Notes: generated by a model from the letters alone, not told the origin. Counted from the stretch's first letter, positions 1 to 12,164 are shown. The stretch: 64,000 nt of DNA from Corbicula japonica (GCA_038501625.1 JAZAYU010000115.1:1952934-2016933); one strand, 5' to 3'. Program-made: numbers and translations.

Positions 1-1187
1 GGATATTGTCATCAGGACCAATGAAAATGCTTAAAGCAGTAAACATGATAACTCCTGATTAACCATGAATATCCAAAGCTCCTTACCGGTTTCCAATTCT
101 TATGCTCATATACAAATGTGATAATTGCCAAAACTTTATAAAATATGTTAAAACAGGAAATATGTTTTCACTAATCAAGAACTATGCTTTAGACATATAT
201 ATAGTTATGGACATGAAAAAGATAAAGGGAAATAACTATAAATAAAAAAAACTTATACAGTGCACCTCTACTTATAGAACCTTATTAGTGCTTGATGCGT
301 TGACAGTTTCTATGAAGTTTTGCTCAAATAAAGAGGGGGGCTTTGACGGTATTTTGTGTGTGTGGGGGGGGGGGGGGGGGTTTAAGAAATTGTCGTGTTG
401 AGTTTAGAAATTTAAAAAAAATTTCGGCGGTGGTGTGGTCTGGGTCATTATCATACACCCCGCTCCATCTCGACCATAAAGAAATTAAAGAAAAATTGAG
501 GTAACACCCATGAAGAGATTTTGTCAGTTTTACTTCAGAAATGGAAGAAATAAAAATAGTAAAATGACTTAATTTTGAGCGAGTCCGAGGAACCACAAAC
601 AAGTTTTCGGTTTTAGTTTAAAATTAGAAGATACAAAAAAAATACTAGGAGAGGGGTATCCATTATTGTGAATGTTTTTAAAAAACATTTAAAAAGATAT
701 ATTAATTTCTCCATTTTCATCTTGAATGTCGTTCATTTATATTAAACATATATGTATGCTTGTACATATCTTAGTCTTCCTTACATTCACGGATACTGAC
801 GAGGTTATTTTTAGATCTTTAATTAATCATCATCTGTTTATCAATATGATGTTCTCCAGACGGGCGAAGGCCGCGGATTCGAACTTCAGTTCTTAAATTT
901 ATAACAAAAAATACTGCAACAACATAAATCTAGCCTTGTAATGCGCATACACAAATTACTAATGAAATTCAGTGACTAGGTTATAATCTCTTTTCATATA
1001 GTTAGCTCTACCTGCCAATCTGTATCTTCTTATAAAAGATATTTCTCGTTTACCTATATGCGATGTTTTACGATACAATCAGCATGTGTAGTTTTATGGG
1101 GAGAAATAATTGCGTGAAAGATACATCATCACGATAAATCCTTCTGTTATATTGGCATTGCTGTAAGTTTAGTTTATATGCGGGGGA
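1..1187. other. No gene seen; poly-G tract
   Basis: AT-rich sequence with no supportable gene. A (TG)n stretch runs into a tract of 17 consecutive G at 364-380. The predicted proline-rich peptide on the other strand here is only the complement of that tract. Confidence 0.6.
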
Positions 1188-1487
1188 TCAGAAGAAAATC
1201 GATCTCGAACAACTTATATTTGCAAATATTCGGTTCACATATTTCAGCCCGGTTTTCATCATGCCTCGGTGCGCCTTGATGAATTTACCATGCGGCGTGC
1301 ACATTCTAACAATTCCTAGTTTACTATTAGTAAGCGATTGTAGAACGCACTGTGCATCTTTTGACGGGTCCCTAGACCGTATTAAGTCAAAGAGGAAAAT
1401 GGTGTTCATCAAGAATAATATTAAAAGAATACCAACTTTAAGATAATCCGGTGTGACCGAAATGTTCCCTCCAGCCAGATAATTCAT
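1188..1487 (-). CDS. Unidentified 99-aa ORF with one membrane segment
   Basis: An uninterrupted minus-strand frame of 99 codons that I do not recognise. Residues about 18-36 form one hydrophobic stretch (VGILLILFLMNTIFLFDLI). This is followed by a basic, cysteine-containing tail with an N-I-S glycosylation sequon near the C terminus. That layout would suit a type II membrane protein or a first exon of one. The putative start codon directly abuts the end of a palindromic repeat (1490-1644), there is no clear splice donor, and codon use does not stand out. It may be a chance ORF. Confidence 0.2.
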   Translation of the reverse strand: MNYLAGGNISVTPDYLKVGILLILFLMNTIFLFDLIRSRDPSKDAQCVLQSLTNSKLGIVRMCTPHGKFIKAHRGMMKTGLKYVNRIFANISCSRSIFF

Positions 1488-1489
1488 TT

Positions 1490-1644
1490 AAGGATTGAAT
1501 CGATATTTGATGGTTTTCATTTGGGTATGGAATACATTTGGGTTGTTTAAAGTGTGTGAAGCCCGAAGGCTTTCACGCGTACTTTAAACAATCCGACTGT
1601 GTTTCATACCCAATTGAAAATCACCAAATATCTATTCAATCCTT
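1490..1644. repeat. Palindromic MITE, full copy
   Basis: The arms AAGGATTGAAT (1490-1500) and ATTCAATCCTT (1634-1644) continue inward for about 60 bp with mismatches, so the whole 155 bp can fold on itself. A half copy in inverse orientation lies at about 28140-28235, inside a SELENOO intron. The adjoining sequence to about 1900 also resembles 28030-28140, so the mobile unit may be larger than the palindrome. Confidence 0.7.
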
Positions 1645-1921
1645 ATATTTACACACATTTTAATACTCTCTTTAATACAGAAATTATTAGAAGAATTTGT
1701 GATATTACGGCTTTTTCGAATGGCTGTTGAAACAGCAACATTGACGACAAAGTGAATGACGACACGCTTTTTCACAGCAACTCGTGCCAAAACGTGCGTG
1801 CTCAGCGACGTCACACGTCCCAACATTGTGCAAAGTTCAATAAATTGTGAACGGTTCTACGTTAGCCACGCCTTTCAAATTATTACGTCACACTGTTTAC
1901 CATTGGAAATTATGTATTAGT

Positions 1922-2022
1922 AGTCCAAATAGAGAAGTCTACATGAAATAGACACGGCAAAGGACGGAGCGGTAGCGACCGACTGGGCGTGTCTATTTCA
2001 TGTAGATTTCTCTATTTGGACT
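1922..2022. repeat. 101-bp near-perfect palindrome
   Basis: The left arm starts AGTCCAAATAGAGAA and the right arm ends with its complement at 2022. About 40 bp pair on each side around a GC-richer loop. It is a typical foldback MITE, with no coding potential. Confidence 0.75.
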
Positions 2023-2030
2023 CTAACTGA

Positions 2031-2174
2031 CTTAGTGTTTACGCTAGTTTTCCCCAAAGTTTGTTCTATAACAATAATTTCTATAGACTGTTTCTACACG
2101 AAATAGAAAGGAGATTTTTTTAAATAAAGCATTGTGATTGGTTGAAAAACTAGAAAACTAGGGTAAACACTAAG
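2031..2174. repeat. MITE with CTTAGTGTTTAC terminal repeats
   Basis: Inverted ends CTTAGTGTTTACgCTAGTTTTCCC-like at 2031-2054 and their complement at about 2150-2174 bound a 144-bp unit with an unrelated centre. It lies 9 bp from the preceding palindrome. Confidence 0.6.
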
Positions 2175-2903
2175 ATTCGTTAGATGAATAAGACTTCATC
2201 GTAGAGGACGAAGTTGAAGTGTAAATAAGTGTATACATAATTTTGGCTAGAAGCTTCATGTTAGTTGAATTTCGTTATTACACAATGACAAGCCTGTAAC
2301 AACAAAAGTCAACATACCAATATTTCCAGTTAGTTGCTCAAACATTGAGCTTATTTAACATTTTATATGCAGGTTGAAAACAGGTGGTGCGGTTTCGCTA
2401 CTTGTAAGAATCAATTAAATTAAAACTGATTTACTGATTTCAAGAGTGCATACCTGCAGCTGCGGGATAGCTTAGTCGAACCTTGCGTGATCAGTACATG
2501 CAACTGTCTTATTGTCTCCTGTGTGATATTTCCAAAATAGTATTTTTCCAGTAATTAAACAAAAGTATGTTGCTTTAGTCATGTTAGTAGCACTGCAGAA
2601 ATGATTCCATTGTTAGCAATTTTGAAGGCAAACCCTTCTTTTTAAATATAAAAACAGTGTTTCAGTTATTACATTCATGCAGAAAAGTCACAGAAAATAA
2701 AACAAAGTAAAATGGAATAAAACGTTTTAAAAAGTGTGATTTGATAGTTGGTCTAAAATCGTCGGGTGTTGATAATAAGATAAAACACCTTAATTACTAC
2801 AAGTTTTAGACATACAAACAATATTATTTTACGATAATACATAGGTTACTATATATAGTAACAAATTTACGTTGAAAAAATATTATTACTCGGCCTCGGC
2901 AGA

Positions 2904-2951
2904 TTTTATCGCATAATTGCCCCGCACGTGGAGGTCAATTATGCGATAAAA
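2904..2951. repeat. Hairpin upstream of recombinase fragment
   Basis: TTTTATCGCATAATTG (2904-2919) pairs exactly with CAATTATGCGATAAAA (2936-2951). It contains ATAATTGCCCCGC, which also occurs in the hairpin at 3453-3563, so the two bracket the recombinase remnant. Confidence 0.7.
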
Positions 2952-2955
2952 GCCC

Positions 2956-3328
2956 ATGGAAAAGACGCACGTGCAATGCTTGGTTTTGCATTACGTCATT
3001 AGCGGCAATCCCGACAGCAAAATGGCCACGGGTGAGCGTACGCTGGAGTCGCTCGCAAATAGAATTCTAGATTTAGATGGAATTATTGCTAAGATTCCTC
3101 AAGAAAACAATCATTTAACCGAGGAAGAAGCTAGACTGTTTGTTGACAGTAAGAAAAACAAAGCCACCATTTCCAAAATTAGACGTTCTGCTTTCTAGAT
3201 TTTTATTAAGTACCAAAAAAACTAAAAACTGCGGGAAAAAAAATATTAAAGAATTCGAACCATCGACATTAAGAGGGATTCTCGGAAGCGTGAAGCGCTA
3301 CCTGAGCGAAAAAGGGGTACGAAAGTGA
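2956..3328 (+). pseudogene. Crypton-like tyrosine recombinase N-terminal fragment, broken
   Basis: Two overlapping plus-strand frames (2956-3198 and 3140-3328) together resemble the N-terminal helical domain of Crypton-type and KIAA1958-like tyrosine recombinases. Seen in the sequence: a KKNKAT-type basic stretch in the first frame, then, in the second frame, LDVLLSRFLLSTKK followed by EFEPSTLRGILGSVKRYL. The E-x-EPSTLRG...S..RYL pattern is the most telling part. The frame change near 3195 and the lack of the 30-40 residues usually found between these blocks indicate a deletion. The catalytic R...H-x-x-R...Y domain is absent from the window. The assignment is from motif memory and could not be searched. 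Confidence 0.5.
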
Positions 3329-3452
3329 CATTTTCAGTGATAGAGATTTTAAGTTGACCAGAGACATGTACAGATTTAAAGTAAAAGGGATTAGGGATTT
3401 CACCGGTACAGTTATCGAGGGAAAACTGACATATATATTATACAGAACAATT

Positions 3453-3563
3453 CATGGGTGGTCGGGGGCGGATGTTGATAATTGCCCCGCTAGAGATAAA
3501 ATGCACTCGGGCAATTTATCTCTTTAGCGCGGCAATTATCAACATCCGCCTCCGACCACCCAT
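3453..3563. repeat. 111-bp hairpin downstream of recombinase fragment
   Basis: The arms at 3453-3500 and 3515-3563 pair over almost their full length (start ATGGGTGGTCGGGGGCGG, end complementary). Both carry GGCAATTAT/ATAATTGCC and AGAGATAAA. It is related to the hairpin at 2904-2951. Confidence 0.75.
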
Positions 3564-3675
3564 ATATTATTCTCTAAGTAAAACCATGATACATAAAACG
3601 TTGTTCAGTATACACTGAAACCAACTAATATATGACTTTTCAATTAGTCCAGACGAAAAGTTGAAGAAAAAAACT

Positions 3676-3732
3676 TTTTGTGGGCAATTATGAAACATTA
3701 AGCTTTTGTGGGCAATTATGAAATATTAAGCT
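3676..3732. repeat. Two 28-bp direct repeats
   Basis: A unit starting TTTTTGTGGGCAATTATGAA occurs twice in tandem with two differences. GGCAATTATG echoes the motif inside the two nearby hairpins. Confidence 0.6.
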
Positions 3733-4094
3733 TGCACTTTAACGATACTCATAAAAGTACATTTCCTTTAAAGGAAACAAGATTCATTGCGACACTTAAG
3801 ACATTTTATAAATGATATATTATAGCAGTAGCCTTTAATCGTCATCCGTTCTTAATGTCCAGACTGAAAAAAATAATGTAACAAAAAACGACTGACATAA
3901 CTGAGTTATTGTTTTGCACATGTACTTGAATCAATTCGGAAATACCAGGAATAAAAAAAAAACATAGAAGTAAAATTCATAGAAAAATCTTTAAGTTAAA
4001 TATCAAGCAAAAAGTACTTGATGATGTTAAAGAAAAAAAACAAAGAAAACTACAAATATTCCAGAAGAAAAAAGATAGGTAAAACTAGACTTAC

Positions 4095-4120
4095 GGAACC
4101 TGTCTTCCTCTGGCGGCCAT
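4095..4120 (-). CDS. Candidate first coding exon, gene unidentified
   Basis: On the minus strand ATG GCC GCC at 4120 sits in an AAACATGGCC context. It encodes M-A-A-R-G-R-Q-V plus two bases, then meets a strong donor (CC|gtaagt, donor at 4094-4089). The upstream sequence to about 4270 has GC-richer stretches and a CCTGACGGCAGG motif that would suit a promoter or 5' UTR, and the start codon overlaps a YY1-like ATGGCGGC-type element. No downstream exon could be linked, so the gene would have to continue leftward past the window edge or be absent. Confidence 0.25.
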
Positions 4121-4270
4121 GTTTTGTTTGCTAGCTCCTGCCGTCAGGAAGAGATTGATTTCTGATCTGATACTTCTAGGCGTATTAATTCGGGTGGAGG
4201 CAGGTATAGTATGTACTTCCTGATACTGTAAACCACGAGCTCTCCAAATGTCATTGTTTTCGTAAACATT

Positions 4271-7200
4271 GGGAGTTTAGAGTTATGTCATTGATTGCTA
4301 AAATAGATTTTAAAGCATTATTAATTATTGACAATTTAAAACGGCAAACAAGATAAAGAACATTTACAGAAATTACATAAAATATAAAAAAAAGAATCGA
4401 ACTAACAATGAATGAAAAAAACGAAGAAGGAAATAAACAAAAAATGAATGAAAAACTGCAATCAATTCCGCTGTAGACGATGGTATAATTCCTGGAAGAC
4501 TACAAAAATGTACTGTGTTGGTAGTGAGGACATCTCATATTTTCGTTATGACATAAGGTCATTGACATGAAAAGGCTTTTAAAGTCCCGCCTCCTTTTCT
4601 TGAAATGATTTGTCGACTTGTCGGTTGAGCCCGAAAAGACTCGCTTCTACGACCATATCAGCCTTGTTCTATTAACAATGTGAGAAACGATTTACCGGTA
4701 CCTTTCAAGTCTGCGAGGCAAACTTCGCCAAAACAAATCACCTCGGTTTTACCTTGCTGATGTTGTATTTTTCTTCGATAGGTAATACTTTCGACAGGTA
4801 GCATGTATCCAATCAACTAGACAAGTTTTCTTGTACAGTCGGATAAAAGCTAACGTATAGACGGACTATCTATATGATCATATTTTATGAGAGAGGATCG
4901 ACATGAGGTAGAGTTATAGACGATCTCTATTTCTTCGAGAGATGTTTATGATTAATTAGTCTTACGCAGAAGATCTTCTTCATCTTTAAGCTGGTGATGC
5001 TGCTGATAAAGCGGCCCTGTAGTGGTCACCTTATTTTCCAGTTTAAACAAAAATGTCGTGAAACGTCTTCAACATAAACTTCGTGATTCTTACTCAAATT
5101 CATTTTTAAATATTTTAATGTTAATAGTATCAGTGACTTCATTAAAACCACAATGCTAAAAAGGAGCATGTTAGAAGCATAGACATGAACAGATTTTCAG
5201 TGCAGACGACTAGTGTAATTGACCCTTTTTCTCCACTGCCCTATGAAACGCAGCATCATATCTAAGGCTAAAACAAATCAAATGAATGTTACGAATGTAA
5301 GATAGGGGGAGTTTTACTAGGCAACTTTTCCAGCAAGACCTCTTTAATTGTTTCAAATCACTAAAGAATTAATAACTTTATTGTTTTGAAATGTTAATTT
5401 TCTTTAATAATAATCATGTCCAAGCAATGTGTAGAAATTTCCGCTTACAAATGATATCATGGTAAAATAAACATTTCGAAACAAATTTGCTTTTCTGTAG
5501 TGTCTACCAACATTGAAAGAAACTGGACTTGTCCCAATGGTGCGTGACATAAAGCAAGTGAATATGCTGGGAAAGTTAAGTTAGACGGTTTGGCGAATTG
5601 CAATTGTTATCGTTGGAGAAAAACTTATGTTTAACTTGCTCATATTTAAACTTTGTTTAGTAAAGGATTAAATTATGTATGTTTTGCATTCTTTCTGCAG
5701 AATATCAATGGTATCAGTGTCTCATTCCTTTCAAAACTGTTCTGCCTTGAAATCTTTTATTCTGATTTAAACTTGCTTGGCCATGTCTGCATGTTGCTTT
5801 CTTTATAATACCTTCGTCATTCAACGCTTTTAGAATAAACTTACTTTCTAAGTATTGCTTGATAGTTTTTTTACTTGTTTGAAAAAAATCTAATACCCTT
5901 GCACATTATTTACTTCGAAATGTTTGGTCAAATGCGGGAGAGCTCATCTGAAACAATATGAACATCCTCCTTTGTTTAGTCGATGTAACTTTCGAAGTTT
6001 TTAATTTTTATTTCTGCGGGGAATGGTTAGACTAAAGTAATCATCAGGTGGCTCGGGAACCAGTCAATTTTGTCTCACTAATAATCAAAGTAACTAAGAG
6101 ATTGATTGAAAATGTAAAGCAGAATAACTGTGCGAAAATACACAGTGTAAAAAAAAGTTTAAACAAAACTTTTTCATTTATATTTTGTGTGAATGAAAAT
6201 GTGTTTTTTTTTTAAATGTGTAATATGCTTTAAACGCAAAGGACCCAAAGCTGAGGTGTTGGTATTCAAACGCTATGACCCTCTGAATAATCAGCGCAGT
6301 ATATTCAGAATATAGGAAGTAGCAATAATGCGAGTCTATATGATCTGAGCTGCTTTAGTCTCACAACAAGAAACAAACTGTGAACGTGAGCTATGTGTTC
6401 TGTCTCTTTGCAAAAATGTTTAAGCGAAAAAACATGTTATCGTTGAAACCGAATAGAATCTTTCAGAGTACATGTATTTCGATATCTGATAGTGGTTAGA
6501 CATTTTGTGTGATAACAGCAAGATAAAGAACATGCCAATGCTTTACAGATAAGGGTTTGTCTATCTTGTAAAAAGTTACATTTGTGTCTGGGTAATATAG
6601 ACAACAAAGTTTCCTGTATGAACAAATCGTTGTGAAACGTTTTAGGATTTTCTAAGGGACAAAATCATATTTCCAACGAATAAATGCAATATCTATTTTG
6701 AATATCTCTCATATTGTAAAATCAAAGGAAAAATGAAATTCAGCTCAAAGCATTTCGGTTTAAAATAGAATAACTTTATATCAGTAACAAATGTTGTGTA
6801 CTTGAGTGGGTGTGGGTGTTTTAAAATAAATAAAACACTTCACTAGAAAACATATAGTTGCCCTTTGGAAATCCATTGTGTGCAGAACTTCGACAAACAA
6901 TATTATATTTTTCTGTTAAATAGTATGTCGACTATAAGGAAATTAAGAAAAAATGCAAGAGATATCTTTCTTTGAAAGTATTAAAATTAAGAATAAAGAA
7001 ATATCAAAGCTATTTCTTTGACAATCCTTAGTTCAACTTTAGCAACAAAGAGCGGTACCAACAAGCATAAGCATGGCTCTTAAACAATATCACTTCCTGT
7101 TGAATGAAAATTAAGGTTTCTAAAATTTGCAAAATATCCTGCTGTGGTTAAAAATGTATTATACATTTAGTTCAATTGTGCTTTAATTTGTATAATACAT

Positions 7201-8171
7201 TGTATAGTTTATGTAGCTATATGTGTAAATAAATAATTATATCTTATCTATCTGATGTGTCTGTACATGACATCTCTTAAATAAATGGGGCCCCTGTGTT
7301 AGGGGGCCAACATGAAAAACAGATATCGACATGTACATATTTCAACGTTGTACTATAATCAGATTTTTTGTTTATCGATTTTTAGTTGACCAGTCATAAA
7401 TTTAATATTTTGGGATTGAAGTGTGGGGGATTTTAAAACAGAGTTCTGGCACTGGTTGATCACTTAGCTTAATAATCTCTGACAGCTAAAGGAACAATTG
7501 CTAAAAAAAATAAATACTTAAGCATACATATCTTGAAGTTCGATTATTAAGTTCAATTCTAATTACAGATGAACAAGTTATTCTGCTTCTTTTCAAAACT
7601 TGGAACATGAATGCATCCTGCGCATCACGGAAAGGTAGTTACTTTTGTCTTAATTGAAATGTCATGCCGCTTCATCTTTATGGGTCTTTGTTGTGATTCA
7701 TCCATTATAATAATAATTGTATGTTACGCATAGGTAAAACATATATACCAAGTAACACCGCAGAAGAAAGACAAACTCTGATAATATAACACTTTATTTA
7801 ATCATAGTAGAAAAATACATATCAATATACAGCAAAATATCAGCATATCAGGAAAAGTTCATATGCACGATTAGTTACGCAAAACTGCATTATGAAACAA
7901 AAATGAATTAAATAGTTCGTCAATATCTCGTCAAACTTTTAGAATATTACTTTTTATGTAAAATATGATTGAGCAAATATTTGCACTTTTTCTGTTTCAC
8001 ACTTTTTTCTTCAGCACAAAAAGTAATGGATACTGATTCACTGGTATTACTTTGTTTTTGTTTTTTTAAATGAAACAATTATATATTAATATTAAATTAG
8101 TCGTTATGTTGATTTTCTAGATTTTCCATGCAACATGATCGCACAACTGGAATTTCGATTTTGTAACAAGA
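4271..8171. other. No supportable feature
   Basis: AT-rich sequence with many short homopolymers. No ORF with recognisable protein similarity, no clear inverted repeat and no RNA gene were seen. Confidence 0.5.
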
Positions 8172-8177
8172 TTTATT
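8172..8177 (-). terminator. Candidate poly(A) signal of the EF-hand gene
   Basis: TTTATT on the plus strand is AATAAA on the coding strand, about 140 nt after the stop codon. A second candidate lies at 7793-7798. Neither has been tested against transcripts. Confidence 0.35.
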
Positions 8178-8315
8178 TCGAATTCTCACGACTGCTCTTT
8201 AGAAATTTCAGCGTCTCTGTTGCCGCTAGCGGTAACAACTCTTTGCAGAGCAGATAAATCTAACCCAGAAAGACCATCGGTAAATCTGTCAATATCAGTA
8301 TTGGAATTGGAATCT

Positions 8316-8586
8316 TCAAGCTTTGGGGTTCTTCAGTTTGACGTCTTTTGGAGGAGGTGGTGCATTGTATAATCTCAATCTGTACAGCAAGTTTGTGAAA
8401 GCTCCAAGATCAATATGGCCTTCTTCATCTGTCGTCGTGTCTATGAAGAAGTCTATTTCTTTTGGATCAAGGGGACGGCCTGTGGCGGTTTTTAGTGTTT
8501 TCAGTCCTTCCACAGCCTCGTTTTTGTCTATTTTTCCACTACCGTCGACATCAATTTCTTTGAACTTTGCCACGACCTCTTGGGCG
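8316..8586 (-). CDS. EF-hand gene exon 3 (last)
   Basis: Begins at acceptor ctttgcag with C completing a His codon. It carries the second canonical loop and the degenerate fourth hand, and ends at TGA (8318-8316). Confidence 0.85.
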
Positions 8587-11567
8587 CTGCAAAGTGGATT
8601 AGACTGTCTGTCACGGGGAAATACAATAAATTAAAATATATTAATCACACGGTATCAAAACGTTTAAACAATGGTGTTAGTTTAAGTGCGAACATCACAT
8701 TATTAGTGCAAACAACTATATCATTGGAAACCAGAGAGAATTCAATAAATAATATTAATGTGCCATTTGAAAATTTAAAATTAATAATTAATTTATAATT
8801 GGGACAATATTAATAATATTCTCTAAAATAATTCTCTGTTGTAAATACTCTAGCGGAAATGTATACTCAATACATTTTTTTTCTTTTTTATAAATTAGTT
8901 TTCTTTATGAGTTCTTGGCATAATGATAGTAAACGAAGCTGTGCAATATCAAAAACCTGTCTACAATAGAATTATTTCAGACATGTATCACATAAATTAC
9001 AAAGACACCCTAAATCACAAAGGAATCAAAAAAAGGTACACTTCAGTCACACAAAAGGGCGGAGAAACTATGAATACTCGGCAAAGTACTCACTGTGTGC
9101 CCATGCAGACATAGAACTGCTGGAACTCCCAGATACTCATCTGGCCGTTCTTGTCTTTGTCAAAGGTGTCAAACATGGTCGTAGCCTGCTCTTCGTCCAG
9201 CCCAAACTCAGACCGTAACATATGGATGGCGTCGGCCTTTTCTAAGTGTCGGACCTTGTTGTCTATGTACTTCTCAAAGAGATCTATGATCTCTTGTCTA
9301 AAAAAAACAAACATTATTTATTTTAAAATACCAATTGAACGTTTCTGAGATTGACAGTAACTACTTATGTATTATCGGTATGTGTTCCTGTGCTTTCGCA
9401 TTAGTTGATAAGATGAAGAAATTATCAAGGCAACTAGTACGTGTTTGTTTATTTGAAAACCTGAAGGGGAAAAGGTAGTGGTTGATGTAGCCTTGAACAT
9501 AGTTTGAATCACCAGGGCCCAAGATCATAAAAGTAAGTTTTGAGATCAGTCTCAAATCTCAAGGATCTGATCGGCTAAAATGGCGACTGGTCGCCATTTC
9601 AGCCAATCAGATGCTTGAGATTTGAGACTGATCTCCAGATTTTGTTTTATGATCTTGGGCCAGGCTTCAAAATGCTTTGCGACTTACCTTTTCAAGGCGG
9701 TAAATCCTTGGGTTCTCTGTTTAGTTTTCTGTATTTTCTCTTTTGAAAGTGGTCATACTTAATTACTATAAACTCTTTTCCCCTCTACTACTTGTTGTGT
9801 CGAGAGGCTTTGTTGTCTGAATGTGGCATTTCCTAATATGTTTATACCGACAACGTACCGCATTGGTCCTAGGCTCCTAGCTTTCGGACATTCTTTTCCA
9901 TCATTTATGCTGAATTTTCGTCTCTTTTACTTCACATTTTCAAGAGCAAATCAACGTTTACAAAATGGAAGTCACGTATGGAATTAATTAATTGTTTATT
10001 GAAAAACTAAACATTAATAAATTAGATTAACTGAGGTATCCTGGTCGATATATATCTGCGATTTAATCTTCTATAAGGAATTATTAAATTGTGAGCTACT
10101 AGTAATTAATTAAGCCTTTTTTGACTGATGAATTAAACTGCCAGAATTGAAACAATAAACATAACAACGCGTTACGTATTTTAAAAAAATTTTCATCCCG
10201 GTTCTTAACAACAAAGGTTTTGAACAACAAGATATACGGGCTTATTTTTTATTGTACTGTTTTCAACATCTGAATGAAATTTCTGCCAATTACTGTCAAA
10301 TCTGTTTTCTGGCAGTGGATGCACTTGGCAATAAAGCTTTCAATAAATTTGTGCCAAACCTTAAGAACAGAGGGATAATACAGGCAAAGGGAGACAAATC
10401 CAACAAGAAAATCGTGTAGCTGTCAAAACTGATTAATTTTCTTCCGTTATCTTTATCTTTTTAATAATGAAGCTTGATAGTTATGTACCTGTATAAGTGA
10501 TAAGTTAAACATGTAATTATTTTCTTCAGAAGAAAATCTCGCATACGGATCTCCACAAAACATGTTAGTCTCTCTAACTCCTCAAAAGAATTTATGTGTG
10601 CATTAACTTTCTTAGCAGAATTAGCAATCTGCAGACTATGACAGCAGCTCTGTAAACTAAGTCGAGCTCTGTAGTCTGTTGTTTGTTCACATTCTTGCAT
10701 AACGTTTAGTTCTAATTACATTTTGAGTTTATATAATTATGTTTATGAAAACAAATATATTCTTAAATGCTCTTGTGGTTCTTATTTATATAAACCTTGG
10801 TTCAGGTTTAATGATGCGGCATATTAGTCATGTCACTGACCGATTGAAGTCCCAATTCTATCCATACCTCGCGTGAGCAAGTACCTCGCTTACTATATTG
10901 TTCAACCTTTAACTAATAAAAAAAAATTGAGAGAAAAAAAAACAATTATTAACAAAACTTTCTGAGTTCGAGATGTCGAATTTTTTGACAATGTTACTTG
11001 TTAATAACAGCTGACATATGACCCGTGATTAATAAACGTTTTATGCTCATCTCAATTTGAGCATGAAAAATTGATTGCTTTATTTCTGTTCAGAATAAAA
11101 ACAAAACATTTTAAGCTGAAAATATGACAATATGACTCAGTAACAACAGTTGGATAGACAGTTATTTCTGTGCCCAAGGTTATACAACTGAGCATGGAAA
11201 CCAGTCTCAGCTTTATAACCTTCAGCCCTGATTGATTAAGACACGTTTATGTTCCATGCATTTTAAGTTTAAGTACGACCTGAGATTAGCAAGAAAACGT
11301 TTTATAATCCCGGAGCCTGATTTGTCATTGACAGCGTCAATAAAACTCACTTTCTTGTACAAAAACTGATTTCAAACAATGTTTAGTTTGCGAAACCAGT
11401 TCTGTTTATCAACCAATAATGTTTTAAATGCCACATTATCGTATTTCCTTCAAATCCCTATAGAAGTTAGGTAAATGTTTCATAGAAAGTCAGAAAAGTC
11501 TAACAAAAAACAATGTTAACATAATAAAAACTTACGGGATTTTTCGGTTCATTACTCCTCGCATCAT
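8316..11567 (-). CDS. EF-hand calcium-binding protein (calmodulin-like, four EF-hands)
   Basis: Three coding exons (11567-11536, 9297-9094, 8586-8316) join in frame through GT-AG introns to give 168 aa, M-M-R-G-V-M...L-K-N-P-K-A. There are two canonical EF-hand loops: DKDKNGQMSIWE (residues about 58-69) and DVDGSGKIDKNE (about 90-101), with D/N/S/E ligands at positions 1, 3, 5, 9 and 12 as expected. They are flanked by a degenerate first hand (about residues 20-31) and a degenerate fourth (T-T-D-E-E-G-H-I-D, lacking Asp at 1 and Glu at 12). The protein should bind about two Ca2+. There is no signal peptide or membrane segment, so it is probably cytosolic. The C-terminal A-P-P-P-P-K-D tail is not part of an EF-hand. 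The exact subfamily is not recognised. The first exon begins at a splice acceptor (cttttttcag), so a 5' UTR or further coding exon lies upstream. Confidence 0.85.
9094..9297 (-). CDS. EF-hand gene exon 2
   Basis: 204 nt (1 + 67 codons + 2). Encodes QEIIDLFEKY through the first canonical EF-hand, ending F-Y-V-C-M-G-T. Acceptor tttttttag, donor CA|gtgagt. Confidence 0.85.
9515..9663. repeat. Hairpin MITE (CCCAAGATCATAAAA family), full copy
   Basis: Ends GGGCCCAAGATCATAAAA and TTTTATGATCTTGGGCC pair, as do long internal segments around GGCGACTGGTCGCCATTT. It lies in intron 1 of the EF-hand gene. Other copies are at 11172, 17225, 18700, 19671, 28713, 30418, 56215 and 60804. Confidence 0.75.
11172..11228. 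repeat. Hairpin MITE, internally deleted copy
   Basis: Only the two termini remain (GCCCAAGGTTATACAACTGAG / CTTTATAACCTTCAGCCC), joined directly at CCAGTCTCAG. The centre of the element has been lost. Confidence 0.6.
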
Positions 11568-11576
11568 CTTGAAAGT
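11536..11576 (-). CDS. EF-hand gene exon 1 (first coding exon seen)
   Basis: Acceptor ttttttcag precedes 11576 and donor CC|gtaagt follows 11536. The ATG at 11567 is followed at once by a second ATG; the frame is also open through ACT TTC AAG back to the acceptor, so the true start could lie in an unseen upstream exon. CDS counted from 11567. Confidence 0.7.
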
Positions 11577-11971
11577 CTGAAAAAAAGAATATCCAATTAT
11601 TTATTTTGTCCCGGATTTTCAACTAATGTTTAGCAGATAATCATTTTCTGTTTTTATCGGTTTTAAAACAGGAATGCATTCACTGAAATCATTTGGACAG
11701 AGATCAACCAGCTGTTTTCTTCTCTCAACTTTTGGGAAGTGTGGTTTCTCTTGAGTTTTTTGCTGTAGTTTGGCAAGATAAGTTATGTTTTATAAACGTT
11801 GCAGTTTAATGTAAATCGCAAGTAAATCATCGCAAAAAATTTAAAGATGCTATTAAACAACTTTCTCCGAAAATTCACATGGGAAATAATATAAAAAGTG
11901 TTTGCATATGAGAATGTGAAAGTTTAAAAATACACGCGAACTATTTAAATAAAAACAGATAAGAGAAGACC

Positions 11972-12164
11972 TTAACCTTATTACTGCATGGGATATGATT
12001 GTTATCACATGAGCGAACAGTGTGGATTCAGACCAGCCGGCACACCAGTATCAACACTGTTCGGCTTTGATTCATAAGATGTTGAGTTTTTTTCGGACCC
12101 AAGATCCTGATGCGCACTTTTATCCCACATGCGATAAACCCGTATATAAGGAGTAAAGGGTTAA
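11972..12164. repeat. TTAA-flanked MITE copy
   Basis: Starts TTAACC and ends AAAGGGTTAA. The centre carries the family's GTGTGGATTCAGACCAGCCGG...CAACACTGTTCG inverted segments. The outer parts are diverged. Confidence 0.6.

Noticed and set aside
9090..9314. EF-hand ORF starting M-F-V-F-F-R
   Set aside because: The first residues are intron sequence (poly-T tract and AG acceptor); the exon begins at 9297.
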